Assembly (NCBI GenBank): GCA_021404685.1
Contig: QWHC01000001.1
Span: 310,001 to 374,000, forward strand
Length of the DNA: 64,000 nt
Origin: Chloroflexi bacterium CFX4
GTDB taxonomy: Bacteria; Chloroflexota; Anaerolineae; Aggregatilineales; UBA2796
Reading direction: 5' to 3'
Positions 16,651 to 25,664 of this stretch are shown here, in pieces. The translations under genes were made by a program, and so were the position numbers. Every line of letters begins with the position of its first letter. Position 1 is the stretch's first letter. The notes under the pieces were generated by a model, which was not told the origin of the DNA, did not search any database, and worked only from the letters and a program-made list of their open reading frames with translations.

Positions 16651-16764
16651 CTCTAACCCTTTCCCCGTATGCAGGCAAAGGGAAGCTGAGGGTTTGTGAA
16701 GTCCCGCCCTGTGTGCGGGCGGGCTTGCGTGTAGGACGGTAGGGGCAGGCGTGATCCCGCCCCT
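16651..16764. repeat. Intergenic inverted-repeat block
   Basis: The gap 16562-16772 contains three hairpins in a row. The first is AACCCTTTCCCC with a matching AAAGGG / AGGGTT half (16655-16694). The second is CCCGCCC / GGGCGGG (16703-16709, 16717-16723). The third is AGGGGC / GCCCCT (16741-16746, 16759-16764). The first resembles the block at 55488-55550. They probably terminate the substrate-binding-protein gene and include a dispersed intergenic repeat. Confidence 0.5.
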
Positions 16765-16772
16765 GACGTAGA

Positions 16773-19079
16773 CTACTGGTAGATGTAGAACTCCAAGACG
16801 ATGTTTGCACCGTTGTAGCTGGCAACGCGGATCACGCCGCGCAAGCCTTCCGCCGTATAGATGCCGATCAGCGTGTTGGGCGGCAACGAGGCTTGTGGGA
16901 TCGGCGCAACACTATTGATAACAGACGGCGAGAGCAAATCGTAATGGATTTGCGAGAACTGCAAGCCCGCCAACAAGCCGAACTGTGCGCCGTTGATGGG
17001 CGTCAGTTCCGTACCGCTGTAGCTTAGGTCTTGCGTGCCGCCGAACAGGTCTACACTGGTGGAAGGCGCCACCTGAATCGTGTTCTGCGACACATAGGGG
17101 CGATCCACACGGTAAGAGAACAACGGCTCGTTATTCGCCTCACCGGACGGTCCTTCGTCCACCTGCTTATTCAGGTCAAGGATGATCGCAATCGTCTCAA
17201 CGCCGGTCGCATTTACTGTCGCCGTCAAATTCACGTTCGTCACCTGACCAGCCGGCAAGCTCGGCACAACGGCTGCACTGTAGACCTCGCCCGGCTTGAA
17301 AGAGGTGGCAACCGCAAACTCGCCAGCATCGCCCAAGCCCTGATTTTGAATAGTGACCGTCAGGGTGAAGGGCTGACCGGGCTGCGGGATGGGCGGGCTA
17401 AGCACCGCGTTCAGCATCACCAGATCGGGCAGCGGCTGCGGTGTGAAGGTGAGCGTTGGCGGGACGGGCGTTAGCGTTGGTGTGGCGGTCGGCAGCGGCG
17501 GCGCCTCGATGACGGGCAGCGTGCGCGGATCGCCAAAGAGGCTGACGAGGTTCGCGTCGCCTGTAATCCATCCCAACTGTTGGCGGAAATTGAAGACGAA
17601 CCATGTGAAATCTTCATTGGCGCCGATCAGCTTCGCCTGTTCGCCGCGTGTCAGTTGACCGATCACCTCATAGGCGCGTCCTGGCCCGGTGCGGACGTTC
17701 ACCAACTGCCCGATGACGGTCAGCGTGACGCCGTCTGGCGTGGCGGTTGGCACGGGCGTATTGGTCAGGGTGCGTGTGGCGCTTGGCGTAAAGGTCAGCG
17801 AGGGTGTGAAGGTGAGCGACGGCGTCAGCGATTGCGCGAGCGTTGGTGTGATAGTTGCCGTGTGCGTGGCAGTTGGCAGCGTGGTGCCGCGCCCGGGCGG
17901 TGCGGGCGTATTGCTGGGTGCTTGGGCAACCTCTGGCGCGCCATAGGCAACCAAAATGCCCGGCACGCCAAACTGGCTGGTGATAAAGACGCTCACATTG
18001 CTGCTCAGCACGCCATCGGCAGCGCTTGGATCAAGCCGCCCTTGCACGCCGCGCCATGCTGGTAGACTGCGTAAGGCAGCGGCAAGGCTGGCAGGTGCTA
18101 CGCCGCCCGTCTTGATCGATTCGATCAGCAGGAAGGTCGAGTCGTAGGCGGCGGCGCTCAGCGCGTTTGGCACTGCGCCAAAGGCGGTGGTGTAGTTGCG
18201 CGTGAAGGAGAGGCTTTCGCCGCTTTGGGCAGTGTAGCTCCAGCCGGTGGCGCCGTAAATGCCATCGCGCAGGGTCAGGGGCAGTGCCTCGATAAAGGCA
18301 TGATCGGCAGCGCTGGGCGTGATGAACAGTCCGGCATAGCCGCGATCACGCAGCGCCAAATACAAGCCTGCCGTTTGCAGTGGCGCGGCATCCACGAAGA
18401 TGATCTGTGGGCGCTCACTGAGCAAGCGGGCAGCGGCAGCACTTGCTGCTTGTGGCTCGGTTAGGTCGTTCTCCACCACCAAGCCGCCGCGCACCACAAC
18501 ACCGGCACTGCTGGCAGCTTGGGCGAATGCCTCTGCCGCGCCGCTGCCGCTTGGCTTATGGCGCAGGTAAATGGCTGCCTTGCCTGCCAATTGGCTGTTT
18601 AGGGCTGTGATGAGTGCTTGTGCCTGAAGCTGATCAAGTGCCTGTCCGCGAAAGATCAGGTCGCCAATGGGCGCATTTTGGGCAGCTGTGCTTAGGAAAA
18701 TAGGAATGCCCGCTGTGGCAAGGGCAGCACTACTTTCTTCAGCCAGCGCGCCGTTATCGGGACCGAAAACGGCAACCACGCTGGCGCTCAGCAGGGCATC
18801 AAGGCTCTCGCGGACTTCCTCTAGGGAGGCGGGCGGGCGGCTGATGGTGATCGGCTTCAAGATGAAGGGCTGACCACTGGGCAGCACCAGTGGGCTGCGG
18901 GCGGCTGACTCTTGGGCTGCCAGCCAAACGCCGCGTGCGGTTGGGCTATCCGGCGAATCCAGCACGCCAATACTCAGGACAATTGGCGCGGGCGATTGCG
19001 CGAGGGCGGACGGCAACGCCGCCGCGCTGAACAGCGCAATCAGCGCGATCAGGGAAAGGGTTAATCGGTGACGGGGCAT
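16773..19079 (-). CDS. LivJ-like periplasmic-binding-fold protein fused to SH3b and CARDB domains
   Basis: A 768-residue exported protein. A signal peptide (1-27, 'LIALIALFSAAALPSALA') is followed by a branched-chain-amino-acid type binding domain (about 33-365). This shows 'VVAVFGPDNGALAEESSAALATAGIPIFLSTAAQNAP' and 'GDLIFRGQALDQLQAQALI'. A Thr/Pro linker (about 380-445) leads to a bacterial SH3 domain ('VNVRTGPGRAYEVIGQLTRGEQ'). A second linker leads to a CARDB/Ig-like domain ('QPGQPFTLTVTIQNQGLGDAGEF'). The last 110 residues are unassigned. No LivHMGF permease or ATPase genes are nearby, so it is more likely a surface sensor or adhesin than a transporter subunit. AGCGAGG sets the start. 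Confidence 0.87.
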   Translation of the reverse strand: MPRHRLTLSLIALIALFSAAALPSALAQSPAPIVLSIGVLDSPDSPTARGVWLAAQESAARSPLVLPSGQPFILKPITISRPPASLEEVRESLDALLSASVVAVFGPDNGALAEESSAALATAGIPIFLSTAAQNAPIGDLIFRGQALDQLQAQALITALNSQLAGKAAIYLRHKPSGSGAAEAFAQAASSAGVVVRGGLVVENDLTEPQAASAAAARLLSERPQIIFVDAAPLQTAGLYLALRDRGYAGLFITPSAADHAFIEALPLTLRDGIYGATGWSYTAQSGESLSFTRNYTTAFGAVPNALSAAAYDSTFLLIESIKTGGVAPASLAAALRSLPAWRGVQGRLDPSAADGVLSSNVSVFITSQFGVPGILVAYGAPEVAQAPSNTPAPPGRGTTLPTATHTATITPTLAQSLTPSLTFTPSLTFTPSATRTLTNTPVPTATPDGVTLTVIGQLVNVRTGPGRAYEVIGQLTRGEQAKLIGANEDFTWFVFNFRQQLGWITGDANLVSLFGDPRTLPVIEAPPLPTATPTLTPVPPTLTFTPQPLPDLVMLNAVLSPPIPQPGQPFTLTVTIQNQGLGDAGEFAVATSFKPGEVYSAAVVPSLPAGQVTNVNLTATVNATGVETIAIILDLNKQVDEGPSGEANNEPLFSYRVDRPYVSQNTIQVAPSTSVDLFGGTQDLSYSGTELTPINGAQFGLLAGLQFSQIHYDLLSPSVINSVAPIPQASLPPNTLIGIYTAEGLRGVIRVASYNGANIVLEFYIYQ

Positions 19080-19125
19080 TGATCTGCACCTCGCTTGGCA
19101 AAATCGGCAAAAAAGTACGGATAAA

Positions 19126-19148
19126 GCAGGCGCCCTACATGTGCCTGC
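19126..19148 (-). terminator. Hairpin between two leftward genes
   Basis: GCAGGC / GCCTGC arms with an 11-base loop lie after the stop at 19207 and before the binding-protein gene. In the transcript, TTTA and then a T-rich stretch follow. It is a plausible terminator of the upstream gene. Confidence 0.45.
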
Positions 19149-19206
19149 TGCACAATTGCTTTACATTCTAACCGAAGGTGCGCCTTTCGGGTAACGCGCC
19201 ACATGC

Positions 19207-20076
19207 CTAATCGTCCTGATCTTCCGCATCATAGGCGGCATAGGCAAGCTGTTTTTCTACCTGATCGAGCAGGCGCATCACAGCATTGTTCCTGCCGCCA
19301 AAGGCGCTCAGGCGGTCTACCAAGCTACCCATCGGCTCATGGTATTCCTGCCAAAAGGCACGGTCTTCAATTTCGGCAACTTTTGCCAGCAGCGAAAGTC
19401 CGGTGTTCAACTGCTGGCGGTTGGGCGCGCCGCCTTCGGTCTGCTCCAAGAAATATTGCAGTGCGTTGATGAGCGCGGGCGGATAAAGCGCATAGAGCGC
19501 CTCTGCCACCAGATCGAGGTTTTCGCGGTCGTGCGCGATGACGGTTTCGGCGTGGCGCGTCACGCGCTCATAGTCATTATCCAGCGTGCCGCACTTACCA
19601 AGCGTATAGGCAATCAGGGCTGAGAGTTTCGCGCTCGTCTCCGAATCATCGGCAAGGCGGCGCAGCAGGTCAAGCGATGTTTGATCGGCGGCAATGACGG
19701 CGGCACGGTCGGTTACCAACCAACGCAGCAGGACGCGGCTGTTGCGCTGTAGGGGCAGATCGGCATCCTCAAGGAAGGCGGGCAGCCAGCGCATATAGTT
19801 GACTGCCTGATCATCGGAGATCAGGTGGGCATTCAGCATGGCGGGTGTTAAGGTGTTGGGCGTACCAAGGAACACATTGAGTTCGGGCAGGCTGGTTGGG
19901 TAGCCGCAGTATTGCAGCAGCACCAACGCTGCGCCGCGCTCCGAGAGGGACTCGAACTTAACATTGGCCGCTTCCGCACGGCCAAGGGCAACCGCTAAGG
20001 TATGGGCATTCACGCCGCTCAGTTCGGCACGGATTAGGGCGCTGACCACACGCGGCACAAGCGCAGATTGGCTCAC
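19207..20076 (-). CDS. All-helical protein of unknown function
   Basis: A 289-residue protein, predicted almost wholly helical and possibly HEAT/ARM-like. Examples are 'VVSALIRAELSGVNAHTLAVALGRAE', 'RNSRVLLRWLVTDRAAVIAADQTSLDLLRRLADD' and 'SAKLSALIAYTLGKCG'. It ends in an acidic tail. No signal peptide, membrane helix or catalytic motif is visible. The reading frame has an ATG at 20082, but a GGGAGAG Shine-Dalgarno touches that ATG. It sits at normal distance from the GTG two codons later, so I place the start at 20076. It follows the two-helix membrane protein by 69 bases on the same strand, so they may be co-expressed. Confidence 0.7.
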   Translation of the reverse strand: MSQSALVPRVVSALIRAELSGVNAHTLAVALGRAEAANVKFESLSERGAALVLLQYCGYPTSLPELNVFLGTPNTLTPAMLNAHLISDDQAVNYMRWLPAFLEDADLPLQRNSRVLLRWLVTDRAAVIAADQTSLDLLRRLADDSETSAKLSALIAYTLGKCGTLDNDYERVTRHAETVIAHDRENLDLVAEALYALYPPALINALQYFLEQTEGGAPNRQQLNTGLSLLAKVAEIEDRAFWQEYHEPMGSLVDRLSAFGGRNNAVMRLLDQVEKQLAYAAYDAEDQDD

Positions 20077-20145
20077 GAGCATCTCTCCCGCAGTGGTGAA
20101 ACACAGCGGACGGGCAGAGAGTCACCCGTCCGCGGCGCGGTGCAA

Positions 20146-21306
20146 TTAGAAGCCGCCCGACTGCGTATCACCAAAGGCAGGCGGCATGGGCGGCGGTGCG
20201 GCGTTCGTCTTAGGATAAGCACTGATCTTTAAGGTAAGACGCTCAAAGAAGCTATTGGGTGGCAGCGCACCCGACCCATAGCCCATATCAATAATCTGCA
20301 CCTGGATGATCAGGGTCAGCGTTTCAAGGTAGACCGTGGCACCGGGCTTAGCAAGCACAGGCTCGCCGCGTGGTGCCAGTTCAGCACGCGTCGCCTCATC
20401 ATTAAAAGCGTGTTCAGACATCAGCACTTTAGTCACTGTGCGAATGTCGTTCTTATCAAAGACGAAGCACTCAAGGGCAGTCACCTTCTTAGGATCGCCA
20501 ACACCTATCGTCTTGGAGATGCCAGCACCGGTTTCGCCCAAGAATTCGCCGCTGAGCGTTTCGATGCTGAAGGTGTCATCATAGAAATCATCGCCCATCA
20601 TATAGGCAGACATAAAGCTGCTGACGGGTGTTAAGCCTGCGACCGGTGAGGCGACAGCCTGTGGCGCGGCTGCCTGTGCCGCCTCGATCTCAGCTTGTTT
20701 CTTCTTCGCCTCTTCCAGCAGGCGGCGGCGCTCTGCCTCTTGCCCTTCCACCACAGTGGACTCGGTGGTTGCCTTGCGCCGAATGAGCGTGTTGAAGGGG
20801 ATGATCATGTTGAAGATGACCAAGCCGCCGATCACGATTGCAGCACCTATCACGCACAAAACGGGTGTGAAGTTGCTGTTGAGCAGGGAAGGCGTCACTT
20901 TTGCCACTTGCTCAGGATTGTTGCGCGCAAACGGCTGGATTGCCTGCAAGCGCGGCAGCAGTTCGGGATCGTTGGCAAATTTAACGAGCATCCCATTCAA
21001 AATATCGCCCGCATTCCCAACGCCATCCAGGGCGCGTTGGGCAACTTCACTGGCTTGGGAAACGCTAAACTGCCACGCGATTTGCTTAATGTACTCTTCT
21101 TTCCACGATTCGCCCAAATGGACTGGCTCGGCTGCCGTGTAGACATTTGGCGAGATCACATACGCCCACAAAAAGCCCAGAATCAAGCCGATCAGCAGCG
21201 TACCCACAGGCAGCAACCGACGCGGCGCGCCCTGCGAAACGAGAAATGGGATGGTATCGGGCGAAAAGAACGTTTTGATGGATTGCCATGTCGTTCTTTG
21301 AGTCAT
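20146..21306 (-). CDS. Two-helix membrane protein of unknown function
   Basis: A 386-residue protein I do not recognise. A short cytoplasmic N terminus is followed by membrane helix 1 (about 31-51, 'LLPVGTLLIGLILGFLWAYV'). About 90 residues outside and membrane helix 2 (about 145-168, 'VLCVIGAAIVIGGLVIFNMII') come next. A charged coiled coil ('EAERRRLLEEAKKKQAEIEAAQ') then leads to a soluble C-terminal domain with beta character ('FSIETLSGEFLGETGAGIS', 'LECFVFDKNDIRTVTKVLMSEHAF'). The tail is Pro-rich. The start ATG at 21306 is preferred over a more distant one at 21375. A good promoter (21381-21408) lies upstream. Confidence 0.72.
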   Translation of the reverse strand: MTQRTTWQSIKTFFSPDTIPFLVSQGAPRRLLPVGTLLIGLILGFLWAYVISPNVYTAAEPVHLGESWKEEYIKQIAWQFSVSQASEVAQRALDGVGNAGDILNGMLVKFANDPELLPRLQAIQPFARNNPEQVAKVTPSLLNSNFTPVLCVIGAAIVIGGLVIFNMIIPFNTLIRRKATTESTVVEGQEAERRRLLEEAKKKQAEIEAAQAAAPQAVASPVAGLTPVSSFMSAYMMGDDFYDDTFSIETLSGEFLGETGAGISKTIGVGDPKKVTALECFVFDKNDIRTVTKVLMSEHAFNDEATRAELAPRGEPVLAKPGATVYLETLTLIIQVQIIDMGYGSGALPPNSFFERLTLKISAYPKTNAAPPPMPPAFGDTQSGGF

Positions 21307-21380
21307 ACGCAAAAACCGACCTTTCTTTCTGGGAAAGCGACTCTCTGTGCTGTGGGCAACGCTCACAGCCGCCAATATTT

Positions 21381-21408
21381 ATTGTACACGAACCGCTATA
21401 GTATGCAA
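21381..21408 (-). promoter_or_regulatory. Promoter of the two-helix membrane protein gene
   Basis: On the minus strand TTGCAT (21403-21408), a 16-base spacer and TACAAT (21381-21386) form a good sigma-70-like site in the divergent gap. Transcription would start near 21374. Confidence 0.6.
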
Positions 21409-21540
21409 CAAAGCAGGCACAAGCCTTTGGCAGCACTGCCCAATGCGCCAAGCCCACCACGCAGCCTTGCCCAATTTGCCAAACTGAGTAGACTCTTACC
21501 AATCATGCACAATAAACCGAGAAAGTAGCTAGAACGACCT

Positions 21541-22242
21541 ATGGAGCTACCCTTTACGCTTCAGCGCCTGCCACCAGAGGCACTGGACGTGCTGCGCTTT
21601 TTGCACAAGCATCAGGCAGCCGCCGCCAGCGCCGAAATCGAGCAAGGCGCCCAACTTTCAGCGCGTTTAGTTGGGCGTGCCATTCGGCGGCTAATCAATT
21701 TCCGCCTGATTCAATACAGCCTTGATAGCTACGAACTGACGGGCGATGGCGAGCTGGCTGCCCGCCAACTGGCAGACTATGATGCTGCCCTTGCTGCCGC
21801 CGCAGGCAGCGGACGCGCCGAACTGCCCAAAGTGCCACGCCGCCTGACGGTGGTGATGCCGCGTGTGCTGCGCGCCAACACGCCTACCGATCTCTTTGTG
21901 GGCGTGAATCCACCGACTGCCAACACACCGCAACTCACCAAAGAGGTGCATATCACCTTGCGCGTGAGCGCCTTAGGCGGCGTGCTGGGCAGCAGCGATT
22001 TCGGTCTGGTCGTGCCGGTGGATAAAGCCGCGCAGCCTGCCAAAGTTAGCCTGACGCCTGATCAGGCAGGGCGTGCCGTGCGTGTACGGATTGACGCCTT
22101 CCAAGCGGTAGACGCTGACCATTTGCAGTTTGAGCCGCTAGGCGGCATGTATTTTGACGTGCGCGTCTCGATGGATTCGTCTCAGGATGCCGCCTTGCGC
22201 GCCGTCGGCATGGATATGCTGTTGAAGCCGATCAACGTCTAG
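21541..22242 (+). CDS. Protein with N-terminal winged-helix-like domain
   Basis: A 233-residue protein. Residues 8-80 look like a winged helix-turn-helix ('LPPEALDVLRFLHKHQAAAASAEI', 'LSARLVGRAIRRLINFRLIQYSLDSYELTGDGELAAR'). Residues 95-233 form a beta-rich domain ('RRLTVVMPRVLRANTPTDLFVGVNPP', 'VHITLRVSALGG'), reminiscent of the Ig-like sandwich in other Chloroflexota proteins. Whether it binds DNA is not certain: the wing helix serves protein contacts in many such fusions. It stands alone between a divergent membrane-protein gene and the histidine kinase 71 bases downstream. Its Shine-Dalgarno is weak. Confidence 0.7.
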   Translation: MELPFTLQRLPPEALDVLRFLHKHQAAAASAEIEQGAQLSARLVGRAIRRLINFRLIQYSLDSYELTGDGELAARQLADYDAALAAAAGSGRAELPKVPRRLTVVMPRVLRANTPTDLFVGVNPPTANTPQLTKEVHITLRVSALGGVLGSSDFGLVVPVDKAAQPAKVSLTPDQAGRAVRVRIDAFQAVDADHLQFEPLGGMYFDVRVSMDSSQDAALRAVGMDMLLKPINV

Positions 22243-22298
22243 GCGCACAAGAAATCTATCAGAAAACTGGCTGATCAGGCTGCACCACGCATGGCATA

Positions 22299-22307
22299 TG
22301 GTACAAT
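22299..22307 (+). promoter_or_regulatory. Extended -10 promoter at the start of the histidine kinase gene
   Basis: TG-G-TACAAT (22299-22307) is an extended -10 element. It ends 6 bases before the ATG at 22314, which places the transcript start at or next to the start codon. Confidence 0.45.
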
Positions 22308-22313
22308 CTGCCT

Positions 22314-23906
22314 ATGCTAATGCTGCCTGACTATCGCGTGCGCCAACGCGACTATTTGCTTGAAATTGCCCGTGCGCTCACCTCACGCTTAGATGTGGAC
22401 GAGGTGTTGCGGCTTGTCCTGGGCGCTTCAATTGCCATGCTCAGCGGCGAGGTCGGTCTGATCGCCTTGCGCGATCCCGATGATCGCTTTCGGGCGCGGG
22501 CAAGCGTCGGCGTGCCTGAAGATAAATTAGATGTGTTCAAGCCGCTGCTGGAGAGCATTCTGCTGAACGAGACGCACAGCGGCATTCAACACAGCCAGCT
22601 CGATTTGAAGATGCGCCTTGTGGCACGGGCGCTTGATCTGCGCCTGCGCCAAGCGATCACGCTGCCGATGATGGTGCGCCAGCAGATTTTAGGCGTTGTC
22701 TTCGTCTTTCGCAGCTATAGCGGCGAATACAGCGCCAACGATCAGAGCGTCTTGCAGAGCTTTGCCGATCAAGCTGCCATCGCCGTCCACAACGCGCAGC
22801 TTTACGAGCGCCTGAGCGCCGAGCAGCAGCGCCTGAGCGCCATCCTTGAACACAGCGCCGATGGCGTGCTGATCATGGATGCGGCGCAGCGAATCGTCGG
22901 CTTTAACAAGGCGTTGGCACGCATCACAGGCTGGAGCCAGGCTGAGGCGCTTGGTCAGATGCACGATAGCCTGATCTTCTGGGAGCATGTGGAACACGGG
23001 CAGCCTTTGGGCGCAGCCCTGGCAAGCGGCTGGACTCAACAGCGCACCAGCGAGGCGGATGAGCCGAATACGCGCTATGTGGAGGGCGATCTGCGGCGGC
23101 GGGACGGATCGCGCATTAGCTTAGGTGTGACCTATTCCTTGCTGCGCGATGATGAGGGACGGCTGCAAAATATCATTGCCAATGTGCGCGATATTTCGCA
23201 CTTTCGGCGCGCCCAAGAGGCAAAATCCGCCTTCATCTCGGCAGTCTCGCACGAGCTTAAAACGCCCGTCGCGCTCATCAAGGGCTATGCCAGCACGCTG
23301 CGCCGTGAGGATGCTCAGTGGGATGAGGCAACTGTGCAGCGGGCGCTCGCCGTCATTGAAGATGAAGCAGATCGGCTGGCTGCGCTCATTGAGAATTTGT
23401 TGGCTGCCTCTAAGCTGCAAGCGGAAGGAATGCGCCTGAGCCAGCTTGCCGAAGTGGACTTGGTGGAGCTGGTCGCACGTGCCGCAGAGCGCTTCCAAAC
23501 CCAGACCGAAAAGCACCATCTGCGTGTGGTGTTTCCGCCTGATTTTCCCGCCGTGCGTGGCGATGAAGTGCGTTTGCGCCAAGTCTTTGATAACCTGATC
23601 AACAACGCTATCAAATATTCGCCCAACGGCGGCGAGATTCGCATCAGCGGCAGCTATGATGCGGAAGGCGTCACCATCAGCGTCAGCGATCAGGGCGTGG
23701 GCATCTCGGCGGAAGAATTGCCCAACATTTTCGAGCGCTTTTACCGTGTGGATAGCGCCCTAAGCCGACGCACACAAGGCACCGGCTTAGGGCTGTATTT
23801 GGCGCGTGCCTTTGTGTCGGCGCACGGCGGCAAGCTGAGCGTGGAAAGCACGCCGCAAAAAGGCTCAACCTTCCATGTATGGCTGCCGCGCCTTCTCGTT
23901 TCCTAA
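22314..23906 (+). CDS. GAF-PAS sensor histidine kinase
   Basis: A 530-residue cytoplasmic hybrid of sensing and kinase domains. A GAF domain (about 10-170, 'LLEIARALTSRLDVDEVLRLVL') is followed by PAS (about 178-295, 'ILEHSADGVLIMDAAQRIVGFNKALARITGW'). HisKA has the phosphoacceptor His313 in 'SAVSHELKTPVALIKGY'. The HATPase domain has N-box 'NLINNAIKYSPNGG', G1 'VSDQGVGIS' and G2 'GTGLGLYLARAFVSAHGG'. No membrane helices are present, so it senses an internal signal. No response regulator is adjacent. The nearest, an OmpR-type protein, is 9 kb away. A leaderless transcript is likely, because the -10 box ends 6 bases before the ATG. Confidence 0.94.
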   Translation: MLMLPDYRVRQRDYLLEIARALTSRLDVDEVLRLVLGASIAMLSGEVGLIALRDPDDRFRARASVGVPEDKLDVFKPLLESILLNETHSGIQHSQLDLKMRLVARALDLRLRQAITLPMMVRQQILGVVFVFRSYSGEYSANDQSVLQSFADQAAIAVHNAQLYERLSAEQQRLSAILEHSADGVLIMDAAQRIVGFNKALARITGWSQAEALGQMHDSLIFWEHVEHGQPLGAALASGWTQQRTSEADEPNTRYVEGDLRRRDGSRISLGVTYSLLRDDEGRLQNIIANVRDISHFRRAQEAKSAFISAVSHELKTPVALIKGYASTLRREDAQWDEATVQRALAVIEDEADRLAALIENLLAASKLQAEGMRLSQLAEVDLVELVARAAERFQTQTEKHHLRVVFPPDFPAVRGDEVRLRQVFDNLINNAIKYSPNGGEIRISGSYDAEGVTISVSDQGVGISAEELPNIFERFYRVDSALSRRTQGTGLGLYLARAFVSAHGGKLSVESTPQKGSTFHVWLPRLLVS

Positions 23907-23974
23907 CCAATTCGTGTATGATCAGCAGGGCGGCTCAGACTGACCGCCTCTACCTTGCAAGGAGTCCTTCAGCT

Positions 23975-25483
23975 ATGTTTCCACCAATGGCGCGGCAGAT
24001 CAACTGTCCGAATTGCCGCCAACCCTTCACCGCGCAAATTGAACAGATCATTGATGGCGGGCGCGATCCGAACGCCAAAGCACGCTTCCTCGGCGGGCGC
24101 ACCAACACCGCGCAATGCCCATACTGCAATTACGATTTCCGCCTGACGACGCCCGTCCTCTATCACGACGCCACCAAAGAACTGCTGCTGATCAACATCC
24201 CGATGGAGCTAGGCTTGCCCTCTGCTGAACAAGAGCGCGTGATCGGCTCGATGACGCAGGCAATTGTGAACAGCCTGCCCCAAGAGCAGCGCAAGGGCTA
24301 CCTGCTGATGCCGCGCTCCACGCTCACCTTGCAAGGCATGATGGAGACAATTTTAGAGGCGGACGGCATCACCAAAGAGATGATCGAGGCGCGCCGCAAC
24401 AAGCTGCGCCTTGCCGAACAGTTCCTGCAAAGCGATCCTGCCGAGTGGGAAGCACTCGTCCAGCAGCATGATGCCGATCTGGATGAGGAATTTTTCGCCA
24501 TGATCACCGCCTCAGCAGAGGCAGCGCTCAGCAATGGACGGCGCGATGTGGCACAGGCGATGCTCGGTCTGCGTGATCAATTGCTCAGCCTCTCCAGCAT
24601 GGGACAGCGCCTGATGGGTGAGGCGGCACAGCAAGAAGCGCTCATCCAAGCGGTGGCAGGCGACCTGAACGCGATGGGCAGCCAGATCAGCCGTGAGATG
24701 CTGCTCGATCTTTCCGTGCGCTATGCCCAAGAAGATGCCGCCGATAAAATCGAGGTGCTGGTTGGTTTGGCGCGCCCTGCCCTAGATTACAGCTTCTTCC
24801 AACTACTGGCAGAGCGCATTCAGGCAGCCCCTGAATCTGACCAGCAAATCTTGATTACCCTGCGCGATCACCTGCTGACGCTGACTCAGGCGGTTGATCA
24901 GCAGACGCAGGCGTTGGCGCAGCAGGCTGCCACAGCCTTGCAGGCGATCATCAACAGTGAAGACCTGGACGCCGCCATTCGTTCGCGCCTTGACATGATT
25001 GATGATACGTTCCTCTCGGTGCTGTCTGCCAACATCCAAAACGCCGAGCAAACGGGCAATCAGGCGGCAGCGGCGCGCCTACGCGAGGTGATGGATCGGA
25101 TCATGGCGCTGTTGCAACAAGGTGCGCCACCTTCCATCCAGTTCATCAACGAATTGTTGCAGCAGCCAACGGCTGAGGGCGCACGCGCTATGTTGGTCGA
25201 ACACGCTGCCGAGTTTGGGCGCGAATTGCTGGACGTGATGACTGCCTTGATCGGTGAACTGAGCGCACGCGGGCGCAGCGCTACGCTGGATCGGCTTGCC
25301 ACGCTGCGGAACATGGCGGCGGAAGTGCTGGGCGACCTTGCCCTGCAAGAGGATGAGGACTACGCAGAGGAAGAAACTGACGCTGCACCACCGCCTCTGA
25401 GCGAGCCACCGCCTGAAGAAGGCGAAACCAAGCCATCAGGCATTATTCTGCCCTTTTCGGCGCGCAAACGCCGCAACGATTAG
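23975..25483 (+). CDS. CpXC zinc-ribbon domain protein
   Basis: A 502-residue protein with an N-terminal CpXC domain. 'INCPNCRQPFTAQIEQIIDG' and 'AQCPYCNYDFRLTTPVLYHD' supply the two C-P-x-C knuckles of a zinc ribbon. The rest, from about 130, is a long helical body rich in Gln and Ala ('LAQQAATALQAIINSEDLDAAIRSRLDMIDDTFLSVL'). It ends in an acidic, Pro-rich tail. CpXC proteins are common in Chloroflexota and Firmicutes, but no function is established. The start ATG at 23975 is fixed by AAGGAG upstream and by the position of the zinc ribbon. It follows the kinase gene by 68 bases. Confidence 0.88.
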   Translation: MFPPMARQINCPNCRQPFTAQIEQIIDGGRDPNAKARFLGGRTNTAQCPYCNYDFRLTTPVLYHDATKELLLINIPMELGLPSAEQERVIGSMTQAIVNSLPQEQRKGYLLMPRSTLTLQGMMETILEADGITKEMIEARRNKLRLAEQFLQSDPAEWEALVQQHDADLDEEFFAMITASAEAALSNGRRDVAQAMLGLRDQLLSLSSMGQRLMGEAAQQEALIQAVAGDLNAMGSQISREMLLDLSVRYAQEDAADKIEVLVGLARPALDYSFFQLLAERIQAAPESDQQILITLRDHLLTLTQAVDQQTQALAQQAATALQAIINSEDLDAAIRSRLDMIDDTFLSVLSANIQNAEQTGNQAAAARLREVMDRIMALLQQGAPPSIQFINELLQQPTAEGARAMLVEHAAEFGRELLDVMTALIGELSARGRSATLDRLATLRNMAAEVLGDLALQEDEDYAEEETDAAPPPLSEPPPEEGETKPSGIILPFSARKRRND

Positions 25484-25506
25484 CCTAGAAGCTAGAAGCG
25501 CGAGCG

Positions 25507-25542
25507 ATATCCCTACAAAAGGCGCACACTGTGTAGGGATAT
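25507..25542 (+). terminator. Hairpin after the CpXC gene
   Basis: ATATCCCTACA (25507-25517) and TGTAGGGATAT (25532-25542) form a perfect 11-base stem with a 14-base loop. Outer GC-rich bases (GCGCG / CGCGC) extend it loosely. There is no T-run right after it. It is a likely terminator or mRNA-end structure. Confidence 0.55.
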
Positions 25543-25664
25543 GCCCGCGCAGGCGTGTTTGTTGCATGGGTGCAGCCGTTTGGAGCGGGCTGCCCTCTCG
25601 ACCCTGCCGTTTATTGATTTTTTGAAAAACGTTCTAACTTTCTATATATTTGCCTGTGAAACTC

